A stretch of 64,000 nucleotides of DNA, from assembly GCA_046330435.1 (NCBI GenBank), contig JAXLST010000012.1:124001-188000 (forward strand), written 5' to 3'. The stretch is from Ga0077560 sp046330435 (GTDB lineage Bacteria > Actinomycetota > Thermoleophilia > Miltoncostaeales > Miltoncostaeaceae). Of this stretch, positions 41,299 to 50,243 are shown in pieces. Both the position numbers and the translations under genes were made by a program. The notes under the pieces were generated by a model, which worked only from the letters and a program-made list of their open reading frames with translations, ran no database searches and was not told the DNA's origin. Position 1 is the stretch's first letter, and every line of letters begins with the position of its first letter.

Positions 41299-43686
41299 AT
41301 GGCGACCACCGAGCACCGCCCCAACATCGGGGCCACGCCGCGCCGCAAGGAGGACCCGGAGCTCATCACCGGGGAGGCGCGGTACACCGAGGACTTCACC
41401 CCGCCGCGCACCGCACACGTGGTGATGGTGCGCAGCCCGTTCGCGCACGCGACCATCCGCGGCATCGACACCACCGCCGCCAAGGCCCACCCGGGCGTGG
41501 CGGACGTGCTCACCGCGGCCGACTTCGAGGGCCAGTTCGCCGCGCCGCTGGTGTGCGCGTGGCCCATCGTCGACGACATCAAGATCCCGCCGGTGTACCC
41601 GGTGGAGGGCGGCCGTGCCCGGTACGCCGGGCAGATCGTGGCCGTCGTCGTCGCCGACAGCCGCACCGCCGCGCAGGACGCCGCGGAGCTGGTGGAGGTG
41701 GACTACGACCCGCTGCCCGCGGTCACCGACCCCGAGGAGGCGATGGCCGACGGGGCGCCGCAGCTGTTCGACGACGTGCCGAACAACGTCACCTACCACT
41801 GGAAGTTCCTGGAGCACTCGCCGGTGCCGTCCGCCGGGGACCCCGCGCCCATCGTCGCGAGCGCGCCGGTCGTGGTGAAGGAGCGCTTCCGCCTGGAGCG
41901 CCTGGTGCCCAACGCGATGGAGCCGCGCTCCATCCTTGTGGAGCCCAATGCCTCCCAGGGCGAGTTCGTGATGACCTCCGCCACGCAGGTGCCGCACATC
42001 GTGCGCACCGTGCTCACGCTCATGACGGGCATCCCGGAGGCCAAGCTCCGCGTGATCGCCCCGGCCGTGGGCGGCGGGTTCGGCAGCAAGCTGCAGGTGT
42101 ACGCCGAGGACGCCATCTGCCTGGTCCTGGCCCGCAAGCTCGGGCAGCCGGTGAAGTGGACCGCGGACCGCACCGAGGAGTTCGTGTCGGTGCACCACGG
42201 GCGCGACCAATGGCAGGAGATCGAGCTCGCCGCCGACGCCGACGGCAAGCTGAAGGCCGTGCGCGTGAAGATCGTGGCGGGCATGGGCGCCCACCACCTG
42301 CTGCTCACGCCGGGCATCCCCATGCTCGGCGCCTGGCTGTACGGCGGGTGCTACACCGCCGACGCGTACTCGGTGGAGATCATCGGCGTGTTCACCAACA
42401 ACACGCCCACGGACGCCTACCGCGGCGCCGGCCGGCCCGAGGCGACGTACGCCATCGAGCGGGCCATGGACGCCCTGGCACGGAAGGTCGGCAAGGACCC
42501 GGCCGAGCTCCGGCGGATGAACATGATCCCGACGGACGCCTTCCCGAACTACACGATCATGTCCGGCCTGTCGGTGGACAGCGGCGACTACACCGGGTCG
42601 CTCGACAAGCTGCTGGCCACCCTGGACTACGAGGGGCTGCGCCGCGAGCAGGCCGCCCGCCGGGCCTCCGGCGCCAAGAAGCAGCTGGGCATCGGCCTGT
42701 CGACGTGGATCGAGATGTGCGGCCTCGCGCCGTCCCGCGTCGCCGGCGCGCTCAAGCTCGTCTGCGGGCTGTGGGAGGCCTGCACCGTGAAGGTCATGCC
42801 CACCGGCACCATCCAGGTGATGATCGGCGTGACCGCCCACGGGCAGGGCCACGAGACGACCTTCAGCCAGATGGTCGCCGACCAGCTGGGCGTGGACTAC
42901 GACGACGTGCAGGTGATCGCCGGCGACACCCTCACGGTGCCGTTCGGGATGGACACCTACGGCAGCCGCAGCCTCTCGGTCGGCGGCATCGCCATGCACA
43001 ACGCCGGCGAGAAGGTCATCGCCAAGGCGCGCGCGATCGCCGCACACACGCTGGAGTGCGCGGAGGAGGACCTGGAGTTCGCGAACGGCACCTTCACCGT
43101 GAAGGGCACCGACAAGAGCTTCGGGATCAAGGAGGCGGCGTTCGCCGCCTGGACCGCGCACAACCTGCCGGACGGCATGGAGCCGGGCCTCGAGGCCACG
43201 TACGTCTACGACCCGCCGAACTTCAGCTGGCCCGGCGGGGCGCACGCGTGCGTGACCGAGGTGGACACCGAGACCGGGGCCGTGAAGATCCTGCGGTACG
43301 TCTCGGTGGACGACTGCGGCACCATCATCAACCCGCAGATCGTGGAGGGCCAGGTGCACGGCGGCGTCGCCCAGGGCATCGCCGAGGCCCTGTTCGAGGG
43401 CGCCCAGTACGACGAGGCCGGCAACCTCGTGACCGGCACGATGACCACCTACCTGGTTCCGTCGGCCGCCGAGATGCCGAACTTCGAGGTGCTGAACAAC
43501 CCGAACGCGCCGAGCCCCACCAACCCCCTGGGGGTGAAGGGCATCGGCGAGGCCGGCACCATCGCCTCGCCGCCGGCGGTCATCAACAGCGTCGTGGACG
43601 CCCTGTCGCACCTCGGGGTGACCAACGTCGAGCGTCCCGCCACCCCGGAGCGGGTGTGGCGCGCGATCCAGGAGGCCGGAAAGTGA
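41299..43686 (+). CDS. coxL: CoxL-like molybdopterin large subunit, form II type
   Basis: A 795-residue catalytic subunit of the xanthine oxidase family. Cofactor-binding blocks include GGGFGSKLQ and TAHGQGHETTF, and the catalytic glutamate is in GVKGIGEAG (about residues 745-753). The active-site loop is AYRGAGR (residues 373-379). That is the form II signature; true CO oxidisers (form I) carry AYXCSFR with the copper-binding cysteine. CO oxidation is therefore unproven here; an aldehyde or another small carbonyl or aromatic compound is as likely. The stop overlaps the coxM start. Confidence 0.94.
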   Translation: MATTEHRPNIGATPRRKEDPELITGEARYTEDFTPPRTAHVVMVRSPFAHATIRGIDTTAAKAHPGVADVLTAADFEGQFAAPLVCAWPIVDDIKIPPVYPVEGGRARYAGQIVAVVVADSRTAAQDAAELVEVDYDPLPAVTDPEEAMADGAPQLFDDVPNNVTYHWKFLEHSPVPSAGDPAPIVASAPVVVKERFRLERLVPNAMEPRSILVEPNASQGEFVMTSATQVPHIVRTVLTLMTGIPEAKLRVIAPAVGGGFGSKLQVYAEDAICLVLARKLGQPVKWTADRTEEFVSVHHGRDQWQEIELAADADGKLKAVRVKIVAGMGAHHLLLTPGIPMLGAWLYGGCYTADAYSVEIIGVFTNNTPTDAYRGAGRPEATYAIERAMDALARKVGKDPAELRRMNMIPTDAFPNYTIMSGLSVDSGDYTGSLDKLLATLDYEGLRREQAARRASGAKKQLGIGLSTWIEMCGLAPSRVAGALKLVCGLWEACTVKVMPTGTIQVMIGVTAHGQGHETTFSQMVADQLGVDYDDVQVIAGDTLTVPFGMDTYGSRSLSVGGIAMHNAGEKVIAKARAIAAHTLECAEEDLEFANGTFTVKGTDKSFGIKEAAFAAWTAHNLPDGMEPGLEATYVYDPPNFSWPGGAHACVTEVDTETGAVKILRYVSVDDCGTIINPQIVEGQVHGGVAQGIAEALFEGAQYDEAGNLVTGTMTTYLVPSAAEMPNFEVLNNPNAPSPTNPLGVKGIGEAGTIASPPAVINSVVDALSHLGVTNVERPATPERVWRAIQEAGK

Positions 43687-44528
43687 TCCCCGCGGAGTTC
43701 GACTACCGGGTGGCCGGCTCGGTGGAGGAGGCCATCGGCCTGCTCTCCGGCAACGAGGACGCCAAGCTCATCGCGGGCGGCCACTCGCTCATCCCGCTCA
43801 TGAAGACCCGGCTGGCCCGGCCCTCGCTGCTCATCGACGTGGCGCGGGTGCCGGGACTCACCGGGGTCTCCAGGGACGGCGACACCCTCGTGATCGGGGC
43901 GATGACGCGCTGGCACGACCTGGAGCGGGATCCCGTCCTGCGGGAGCACTGCGCCATCGTCGCGGACGCCTCCGGGCAGGTGGGGGACCCCCAGGTGCGG
44001 CACGCCGGCACCATCGGGGGCTCGGTCGCGCACGCCGACCCGGCGTCCGACCTCCCGACGGTGCTGCTGGCGCTGGACGCGACGTTCGTCGCCAGGGGCC
44101 CGAACGGCGAGCGGTCGATCGCCGCGGGCGACATGTTCCGGGGCTTCTTCGAGTCCGCCCTGGCCCATGACGAGATCCTCACGTCCATCCGGGTCCCCGT
44201 GCTGGACGGCATGGGCTCGGCGTACGTGAAGTTCAACCAGCGCGCCATCGACTGGGCGATCGTGGCCGTGGCGGCCGTAGTGCGGCACAGCGGCGGCACG
44301 GTGAGCGAGGCCCGGATCGCCCTCACCAACATGGGCACGACGCCCGTGCGGGCGAGCGCTGCGGAGGCCGCCATGGCGGGCGCCTCCGGCGACGCGATCG
44401 CGGCGGCCGCCGCCCTGGCCGACCAGGGCACGGACCCGCCCGAGGACACGTTCGCGGGCGCCGACTACCGGCGGCACCTGGCCAGGGTCCTCACCCTCCG
44501 CGCCGTCGAACAGGCCATGGGCGCCTGA
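43683..44528 (+). CDS. coxM: CoxM, FAD-binding medium subunit
   Basis: A 281-residue flavoprotein subunit that receives electrons from CoxS. FAD contacts are in AGGHSLIPLMKTRLARPS and in the paired TIGGSVAHADPASDLP segment. The C-terminal CO-dehydrogenase flavoprotein domain ends RRHLARVLTLRAVEQAM. GTG 43683 overlaps the coxL stop by 4 bp. Gene order in this operon is xdhC, coxG, coxS, coxL, coxM. A very strong hairpin follows. Confidence 0.95.
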   Translation: MIPAEFDYRVAGSVEEAIGLLSGNEDAKLIAGGHSLIPLMKTRLARPSLLIDVARVPGLTGVSRDGDTLVIGAMTRWHDLERDPVLREHCAIVADASGQVGDPQVRHAGTIGGSVAHADPASDLPTVLLALDATFVARGPNGERSIAAGDMFRGFFESALAHDEILTSIRVPVLDGMGSAYVKFNQRAIDWAIVAVAAVVRHSGGTVSEARIALTNMGTTPVRASAAEAAMAGASGDAIAAAAALADQGTDPPEDTFAGADYRRHLARVLTLRAVEQAMGA

Positions 44529-44534
44529 CGACCT

Positions 44535-44577
44535 CCGGTGATGGCCCTCCGACAGCACCCCGGAGGGCCATCACCGG
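44535..44577 (+). terminator. Perfect 17-bp hairpin after coxM
   Basis: Arms CCGGTGATGGCCCTCCG and its exact complement are separated by 9 nt, starting 6 bp after the coxM stop. No T-run follows. It ends the coxGSLM operon and lies 24 bp before the moaA start. Confidence 0.8.
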
Positions 44578-44600
44578 GCCGCGGTGCCAGACTGACCGGC

Positions 44601-45599
44601 ATGGGAACCGAACCGCTCGCGGATGCCTTCGGGCGCGTGCACCGCTCGCTGCGGTTGTCGGTGACCGACCGCTGCAACCTGCGGTGCCGGTACTGCATGC
44701 CCGCCGAGGGCATGCCGTGGCTGGGCCGCGACCAGGTCCTCACCAGGGCGGAGCTCGCACGGCTGGTGGGGGTGTTCGCCGGGTTGGGGGTCACCGACGT
44801 GCGGGTCACCGGCGGGGAGCCGCTGGTGCGCCCGGACATCGCCGGGATCATCGGTGACGTGAAGGGCACGCCCGGGATCCGGGAGGTGTCGATCACCACC
44901 AACGGGGTCCTTTTGGCCGGGCACATCCATGCGCTGGTGGATGCCGGCCTTGACCGGGTGAACGTGAGCGTCGATTCCCTGGACCCGGAGCGGTTCGCGC
45001 AGATCACCCGTCGCCGTGACCTTGACCGGGTCCTTGAGGGCCTGGCGGCATGTGAGGCGTATGCCGGGCTGGGGCCGATCAAGGTCAACGCGGTGGTGCT
45101 GCGCGGGATCAGCGAACCCGACGTGCTGCCCCTGGCAGAGCTCGCCCGCCGCAGGCCGTATGTGGTGCGGTTCATCGAGGCGATGCCCCTGGATGCCTCC
45201 CGGGAATGGACCCGCGAGCACGTGATGACCGGGGCGGAACTGCGGGAGATGATCGGGGCCCGCTGGCCCATCGAACCATTGGACCGTGAGCGGCCCTCGG
45301 CACCCGCCACCAACTGGCGGTACGCCGACGGGGCCGGGCACCTGCAGTTCGTGAGCTCGGTCACCGAACCGTTCTGCCAGGCCTGTGACCGGCTGCGGGT
45401 CACCGCCGACGGGATGCTCAGGACCTGCTTGTTCGCCACGGATGAGACCGACCTGCGCGGCCCCCTGCGCCACGGTGCGACCGATGAGGACCTGCAGGGG
45501 ATCATCCGGGCCGCGGTGCTCGGCAAACACGCCGGACACGGCATCGGCACCGACGGGTGGACCTACCTGGGCCGCCCCATGAGCATGATCGGAGGCTGA
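44601..45599 (+). CDS. moaA: MoaA, GTP 3',8-cyclase (molybdenum cofactor synthesis)
   Basis: A 332-residue radical SAM enzyme for the first step of molybdopterin synthesis. The SAM cluster cysteines are 25, 29 and 32 (CNLRCRYC). The C-terminal cluster ligands lie in FCQACDRLRVTADGMLRTC. SVTDRCN, VTGGEPLVRPD and ITTNG are typical. Codon use differs from neighbours: CTT, TTG, GAT and CAT codons are frequent around 44900-45250, which suggests a different origin. The frame ends SMIGG, near the conserved Gly-Gly tail. No moaC or moaE is in the window. Confidence 0.95.
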   Translation: MGTEPLADAFGRVHRSLRLSVTDRCNLRCRYCMPAEGMPWLGRDQVLTRAELARLVGVFAGLGVTDVRVTGGEPLVRPDIAGIIGDVKGTPGIREVSITTNGVLLAGHIHALVDAGLDRVNVSVDSLDPERFAQITRRRDLDRVLEGLAACEAYAGLGPIKVNAVVLRGISEPDVLPLAELARRRPYVVRFIEAMPLDASREWTREHVMTGAELREMIGARWPIEPLDRERPSAPATNWRYADGAGHLQFVSSVTEPFCQACDRLRVTADGMLRTCLFATDETDLRGPLRHGATDEDLQGIIRAAVLGKHAGHGIGTDGWTYLGRPMSMIGG

Positions 45600-45601
45600 G
45601 G

Positions 45602-46315
45602 GTGATCTTCGACGCCCACATGCACGTGGGGGAGTTCCCCCTCTTCGACGTCCGGCTCGACCGCGACGGCCTGGTGGAGCTCATGGCCGAGCACCACTAC
45701 GGCGGCTGCGTGATCTTCCATCCCGACAACGCGCTGGTGGCCCAGATCCTGGAGTCGGTGCCCGACGCGCACGGGCTGGTGTGGGCGAACCCGCGCATGC
45801 CCGACGGCGTCGAGGAGGCGCTGCGGTACATGGACCACCCGCGCTTCGTGGGCGTGAAGATGCACCCGCTGCTCGACGGCTACCACCCGGACGACCCCAT
45901 CGTGCACCCGGTGTACGAGGGCGCGATCGAGCGGGACGTGCCGCTGCTCATCCACTGCGGCCACCCCATCTTCACGCTGCCGTGGTCCATCGAGGAGGCG
46001 GTGCGCCGGTTCCCCAGGGCCAAGGTGATCCTGGGCCACATGGGGCACGGCAACATCATCTACATCAACGGCGCGATCGACGTGGCCGAGCGGAACGAGA
46101 ACGTCTGGCTGGAGACCTCCGGGATGCCGATGCACACCAAGATCAAGGAGGCCGTGAACCGGGTGGGCACCGACCGGGTGCTGTACGGCTCCGACGCGCC
46201 GTTCCACCACCCCGAGGTGGAGATGGCGAAGGTGCGGCTGTCCGGGCTGTCCGACGACCTGGTGGACCGGGTGATGGGGGACAACGCCGTGCAGCTGTTC
46301 CTCGGCGGCCGGTAG
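45602..46315 (+). CDS. Amidohydrolase family 2-like TIM-barrel hydrolase
   Basis: A 237-residue metal-dependent hydrolase or decarboxylase of the amidohydrolase superfamily. It has the N-terminal metal motif DAHMHVGEF, a second histidine in LIHCGHP, a third in LGHMGHG and the metal aspartate in LYGSDAPFHHPE. It is short for the family but complete from first to last motif. GTG 45602 follows GGAGG inside the end of moaA. The substrate is unknown; it may be a catabolic partner of the nearby Mo hydroxylase. Confidence 0.85.
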   Translation: MIFDAHMHVGEFPLFDVRLDRDGLVELMAEHHYGGCVIFHPDNALVAQILESVPDAHGLVWANPRMPDGVEEALRYMDHPRFVGVKMHPLLDGYHPDDPIVHPVYEGAIERDVPLLIHCGHPIFTLPWSIEEAVRRFPRAKVILGHMGHGNIIYINGAIDVAERNENVWLETSGMPMHTKIKEAVNRVGTDRVLYGSDAPFHHPEVEMAKVRLSGLSDDLVDRVMGDNAVQLFLGGR

Positions 46316-46317
46316 GG

Positions 46318-46893
46318 GTGCGAGTCACCGGGCTGCTGCTCGCCGCCGGGTCGTCCCGGCGCATGGGCCGGCCCAAGCAGCTCATCGCGATCGCGGGCAG
46401 GCCGCTGGTGGTGCACGCCGTCGACGCGCTCCGGGACGGCGGCGTGCAGGACGTCCTGGTGGTGCTGGGCGCCGCCGCGGAGGACGTCGCCGCGGTGCTG
46501 CCCGCCGGCGTGCGCACCGTGGTGAACCCCGCTCACGCCACCGGACAGGCGTCGTCGCTGCGCGCCGGCCTCGCCGCGCTGGACGACGGCGTGGACGCCG
46601 TGGTGGCGATGGTGTGCGACCGGCCCGGGGTGACGGCCGCCGCCGTGCGTGACGTGGTGGCGGCCGCGAGCGCGCACCCCCGGTTCCCGGCGGCCGCCGC
46701 GCGGTACGACGACGTGCGCGGCCATCCGGTGCTGCTGCGCCGGGAGCTCTTCCCGGAGCTCGCCGCCCTCACGGGGGACACGGGGGCCCGGGCGATCCTG
46801 GGCCGCGTCCCGGTGCTGGACGTCCCCGTGCCCGGGCCGGCGCCACCCGACGTCGACACGCCGGAGGACCTGGCGGCCGCTCAGGCGGGCTGA
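46318..46893 (+). CDS. MobA-like NTP transferase (molybdenum cofactor nucleotidyltransferase type)
   Basis: A 191-residue nucleotidyltransferase. The glycine-rich nucleotide motif is LLAAGSSRRMGRPKQL, the magnesium-binding region is MVCDRPG, and GHPVLLRRELFPELAAL-GDTGAR is typical of the MocA/MobA group. MocA adds CMP to the molybdenum cofactor for xanthine-dehydrogenase-family enzymes, which suits the coxL cluster; I cannot separate it from related enzymes by eye. It starts 3 bp after the amidohydrolase stop, and its end overlaps a convergent MFS gene by 13 bp. Confidence 0.87.
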   Translation: MRVTGLLLAAGSSRRMGRPKQLIAIAGRPLVVHAVDALRDGGVQDVLVVLGAAAEDVAAVLPAGVRTVVNPAHATGQASSLRAGLAALDDGVDAVVAMVCDRPGVTAAAVRDVVAAASAHPRFPAAAARYDDVRGHPVLLRRELFPELAALTGDTGARAILGRVPVLDVPVPGPAPPDVDTPEDLAAAQAG

Positions 46894-48074
46894 TCGCCGG
46901 CGCGCAGCCGCAGCGACAGGACGGCGGCCCCGAGGGCGATCACCGCGCACGCCGCACCGATGACCGCGTAGCCGGGGCTCGCGTACACGGGGCCCATCGC
47001 CGCCGCGCCCAGGGTGACGCCGATGTAGGTGGTGCAGCTCATGAGCGCGACCACGGCGCCGCGCCCCGCGGGCATCGCGTTGGTGGCCAGGGTGGCCATG
47101 CCCGTGAGGAACGCGCACTGCTGGGTCCCCATGAGCACCAGCACTGCGGCCAGCAGCACGGGCAGGGCCGCCGCCCACGGCAGCGCCACGTACACGCCCG
47201 TGAGCACCACGAGCGTCACCGTGACGGTGCGGGCCTTCCCGAGCCGGTCGATGAGCCCGCCGTTCACGGACATGAACGCCACGCCCACCCCGTAGAACAG
47301 GATGAGGGCGCCGGCGACGCCGCTCCGCACGTCGAGCTCCTCGCGCAGGAAGGTGCCGAGGTAGGTGTAGACGCCGTAGAAGGCCAGCATGTCCAGCAGG
47401 TTCACGGCGAGCAGCCATCGCACCGCGGGCTCGCCGAGCGCCCGCCGAAGCCCCACCCTGGCGCCCGCGTCGCCGGCGCGGGCGGCGCCGGACCCCGAGG
47501 GCAGGAGCCGCACCGCGAGCACCGTGGCGAGCGCCGCGAGTCCGGCGAGGGCCGCGAGGGCCTCACGCCATCCGGCGACCTGGCCGATGAACCCGCCGGC
47601 CGGGACGCCGGCGACCAGGGCCAGCGCCCACCCGGCGATCACCCAGCCCATCACGCGGGCGCGGCTCTCGTACGGCACCTCGTCGCCCACCCAGGCGTAC
47701 GCCGCGGGCAGGAACAGGCCGGTCCCGACGCCGCACAGGGCGCGGCCCGCCACCAGGCTCAGCAGGCTCGGGGCGGCGGCGCACAGGATCCCGGCGACGG
47801 CGAACACCACGAGGCCCGCCAGGATCGCCCCGCGCCGGGAGGCACGGTCGGCGACCCATCCCGCGGCCGGGGCGACGATCGCGACGGCGAGGCCGTAGAC
47901 GCTCACCGACAGGCCCGCGGCGTCGACGCCTGTGCCGAAGTCCGCCGCGATGTCCTCCAGCAGCGGGGAGATCACCAGCGCCTCGGATCCCACGGCGAAC
48001 ACCCCGAGCAGGAGCGCGACCGTGGCGGCCACGAGGGCGCGGCCCTGCAGCACCGGGCGGGGGGCGGCGGTCAT
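46881..48074 (-). CDS. MFS transporter, DHA1-type
   Basis: A 397-residue 12-segment permease of the AraJ/CmlA type. Motif A is GWVADRASRRGAIL after segment 2, and the antiporter segment GWALALVAGVPAGGFIGQVAGWR follows. Such proteins export sugars, arabinosides or drugs; the substrate is not predictable. Start ATG 48074. No regulator gene lies next to it. It converges with the MobA-like gene with a short overlap. Confidence 0.92.
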   Translation of the reverse strand: MTAAPRPVLQGRALVAATVALLLGVFAVGSEALVISPLLEDIAADFGTGVDAAGLSVSVYGLAVAIVAPAAGWVADRASRRGAILAGLVVFAVAGILCAAAPSLLSLVAGRALCGVGTGLFLPAAYAWVGDEVPYESRARVMGWVIAGWALALVAGVPAGGFIGQVAGWREALAALAGLAALATVLAVRLLPSGSGAARAGDAGARVGLRRALGEPAVRWLLAVNLLDMLAFYGVYTYLGTFLREELDVRSGVAGALILFYGVGVAFMSVNGGLIDRLGKARTVTVTLVVLTGVYVALPWAAALPVLLAAVLVLMGTQQCAFLTGMATLATNAMPAGRGAVVALMSCTTYIGVTLGAAAMGPVYASPGYAVIGAACAVIALGAAVLSLRLRAGDQPA

Positions 48075-48157
48075 CGCCGGAGTCTGCCCGGTGCGGGCCG
48101 GGTTGGCGGCCCCTGCGGCGTGGTAGGTGTCATCCGACGGCGACCGGAGGTGACGAC

Positions 48158-48529
48158 GTGCCGGTGGGCATCCGCTACATCGTCCACGACGTGGAGGCGG
48201 CCATCGCGTTCTACCGCGATCTGCTGGGGTTCGAGCTGGTGATGCACCCCGCTCCGGGCTTCGCGCGGCTGCGGCTCGGCGCGATCCAGCTCAACCTGAA
48301 CGCCCCGGGCGCCGGCGGCGCGGGCACCGCGGGCGGCCACCCGGAGCCCGGAGGGTGGAACAGGTTCCAGATCCCCACCGCCGACCTCGACGGCCTCGTG
48401 CTGCGTCTGCGCGACGGCGGCGCCGTGTTCCGGGGCGAGCCGGTGCGGGGAATGGGCGGCCGGCAGGCGCTGGTGGAGGACCCGTCGGGCAACGTCGTGG
48501 AGCTGTTCGAGCCGGGCGCGGGCCGGTGA
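48158..48529 (+). CDS. VOC family (glyoxalase/bleomycin resistance-like) protein
   Basis: A 123-residue single-domain protein of the vicinal-oxygen-chelate fold. It starts IRYIVHDVEAAIAFYRDLLG and ends ALVEDPSGNVVELFEP, whose glutamate is the usual metal ligand. GTG 48158 is preceded by GGAGGTGA, which fixes the start. Substrate is unknown. It lies divergent from the MFS gene. Confidence 0.88.
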   Translation: MPVGIRYIVHDVEAAIAFYRDLLGFELVMHPAPGFARLRLGAIQLNLNAPGAGGAGTAGGHPEPGGWNRFQIPTADLDGLVLRLRDGGAVFRGEPVRGMGGRQALVEDPSGNVVELFEPGAGR

Positions 48530-48555
48530 CGGCGCCGCACCGGTACGCTCGGCGC

Positions 48556-49536
48556 ATGGCGAGGCTCGGCGCGCGCGGACCGGAACTGCACCCCATCGGG
48601 CTCGGGGCGATGGGCCTGTCGGGGACCAGCTACGGGCCGGCCGACGACGCCACCGGGATCGCCGCGATCCACGCCGCGCTCGAGCTGGGCGTGACGCACA
48701 TCGACACCGCGGACGTGTACGGCACCGACGGCCACAACGAGCGGCTGGTTGGCCGGGCGGTCGCCGGTCGGCGGGACGAGGCGTTCATCGCGACCAAGTT
48801 CGGGTTCATCGGCGCCGGCACCGACCTGCGCGTCGACGGCCGCCCGGAGCGCGTGGGCCCATGCGTGGCCGCCAGCCTGGAGCGGCTCGGCGTCGAGGTG
48901 ATCGACCTGCTGTACCTGCACCGCGTGGACCCGGAGGTCCCGGTGGAGGAGACGGTGGGCGCGATGGCCCGCGAGGTGGAGGCTGGGCGCGTCCGGTTCC
49001 TGGGGCTCTCGGAGGCCGGCGCCGCCTCGGTGCGCCGCGCGCACGCGGTGCACCCCATCGCCGCGGTGCAGTCCGAGTATTCGTTGTGGTGGCGGCGCCC
49101 GGAGCGCGAGCTGCTGCCGGTGCTGCGGGAGCTGGGCATCGGACTGGTGCCGTTCAGCCCCGTCGGACGCGGGCTGTTGGGCGGGTCGCTCACCTCGGCG
49201 GCGGACCTGGCGGACGGCGACCTGCGGCGCGGGCTCCCGCGGTTCCAGGGGGAGAACCTCGACCGGAACCTCACCCTCGCCGACGCGGTGCGCGCGGTGG
49301 CCGGCAGGCTCGGCGCCACACCGGGCCAGGTCGCGCTGGCGTGGCTGCTGACCCGCGGGGACATGGTCCTGCCGATCCCCGGCATGCGCACGCCGGGGCG
49401 CGTGCGGGAGAACGCCGCCGCCGCCGACCTGACCCTGCCCGCGGAGGCGGTCGCCGCGCTGGAGGCGGCGTTCCCGGAGGACCTCGCCGCCGGCGACCGG
49501 TACCCGGAGCACCTGCAGCGCTACATCGACGGCTGA
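48556..49536 (+). CDS. Aldo/keto reductase
   Basis: A 326-residue NADPH-dependent TIM-barrel oxidoreductase. It starts with LHPIGLGAMGLSGTSYGP and has THIDTADVYG (catalytic aspartate and tyrosine), TKFG with the catalytic lysine, DLLYLHRVDPEVPVEET with the catalytic histidine, and the C-terminal coenzyme loop PIPGMRTPGRVRENAAA. It reduces aldehydes or ketones; the natural substrate is unknown. Its end is 3 bp from a convergent LysE gene. Confidence 0.93.
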   Translation: MARLGARGPELHPIGLGAMGLSGTSYGPADDATGIAAIHAALELGVTHIDTADVYGTDGHNERLVGRAVAGRRDEAFIATKFGFIGAGTDLRVDGRPERVGPCVAASLERLGVEVIDLLYLHRVDPEVPVEETVGAMAREVEAGRVRFLGLSEAGAASVRRAHAVHPIAAVQSEYSLWWRRPERELLPVLRELGIGLVPFSPVGRGLLGGSLTSAADLADGDLRRGLPRFQGENLDRNLTLADAVRAVAGRLGATPGQVALAWLLTRGDMVLPIPGMRTPGRVRENAAAADLTLPAEAVAALEAAFPEDLAAGDRYPEHLQRYIDG

Positions 49537-49539
49537 GGG

Positions 49540-50178
49540 TCAGTCGTTTCGGCCCGTGAGGGCCAGCTTGACCCCGAGGGCCATCACGGCGAACGCCCCG
49601 GCGCCCCCCACGTGCACCAGCCGCTCCGGCCGGCGCGCGAACCACCGCTGCGCCGTCCCCGCCGCGACGCCCCACGCGCCGTCCGAGACCATCGCGATGG
49701 CCGCGAACACGAGGCTCAGGATCCCCATCTGCAGCCACACCGGCGCCCCGTCCCGGTCGACGAACTGGGGGAGCACGGCGCCGAAGAACACCACCACCTT
49801 GGGGTTCGTCACGCCGACGACGAAGCCGTCCCGCACGATGCGGCGCGTCGGGATGCGCCGCACCTCGCCCGCGGCCAGCGCCGCCGGCAGGTCCCCCCGG
49901 TGCCGCCACATCTGCACGCCCAGGAACACCAGGTACGCGGCGCCGGCGAGCTTGACCACCGTGAATGCCGTGAGGCTCGTCGCGATGATCCCGCCGAGTC
50001 CCGCGGACACCAGCCACGCCAGCAGCAGCGCCCCGGCGGTGTTCCCCGCGGTCGTCGCCAGCGCCGCCCGCCGCCCCAGCGCCACACCGCGGCTCACCGC
50101 GAACAGCACCGACGGCCCCGGCACCACGATGATCACCAGCGCGGCCAGCGCGAACCCGATGATCTGGTGGGCGGACAT
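49540..50178 (-). CDS. LysE family translocator (amino acid/metabolite exporter)
   Basis: A 212-residue membrane protein with five to six hydrophobic helices. It has the LysE/RhtB N-terminal signature IVVPGPSVLFAVSRGVALGRR, GNTAGALLLAWLVSAGLG and the NPKVVVFFGAVLPQFV segment. It should export an amino acid or a similar small metabolite. The palindromic-repeat region at 50212-50773 lies directly upstream, with the first repeat 34 bp from its start codon. Confidence 0.92.
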   Translation of the reverse strand: MSAHQIIGFALAALVIIVVPGPSVLFAVSRGVALGRRAALATTAGNTAGALLLAWLVSAGLGGIIATSLTAFTVVKLAGAAYLVFLGVQMWRHRGDLPAALAAGEVRRIPTRRIVRDGFVVGVTNPKVVVFFGAVLPQFVDRDGAPVWLQMGILSLVFAAIAMVSDGAWGVAAGTAQRWFARRPERLVHVGGAGAFAVMALGVKLALTGRND

Positions 50179-50211
50179 CCCGCGATCCTAGGGCCTCCCG
50201 GTCCCGGGAAC

Positions 50212-50243
50212 GTGCAATTGCACACCGCGACGTCCAATTGCAC
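50212..50243. repeat. Paired-palindrome repeat, copy 2
   Basis: The left unit is GTGCAATTGCAC, the spacer is ACCGCGAC (8 bp), and the right unit is GTCCAATTGCAC with one change. It lies 34 bp upstream of the lysE-family start codon. Confidence 0.85.

Noticed and set aside
41146..43611. Minus-strand open frame opposite coxS and coxL
   Set aside because: It is a shadow of coxL; the plus strand has all Mo-hydroxylase motifs.
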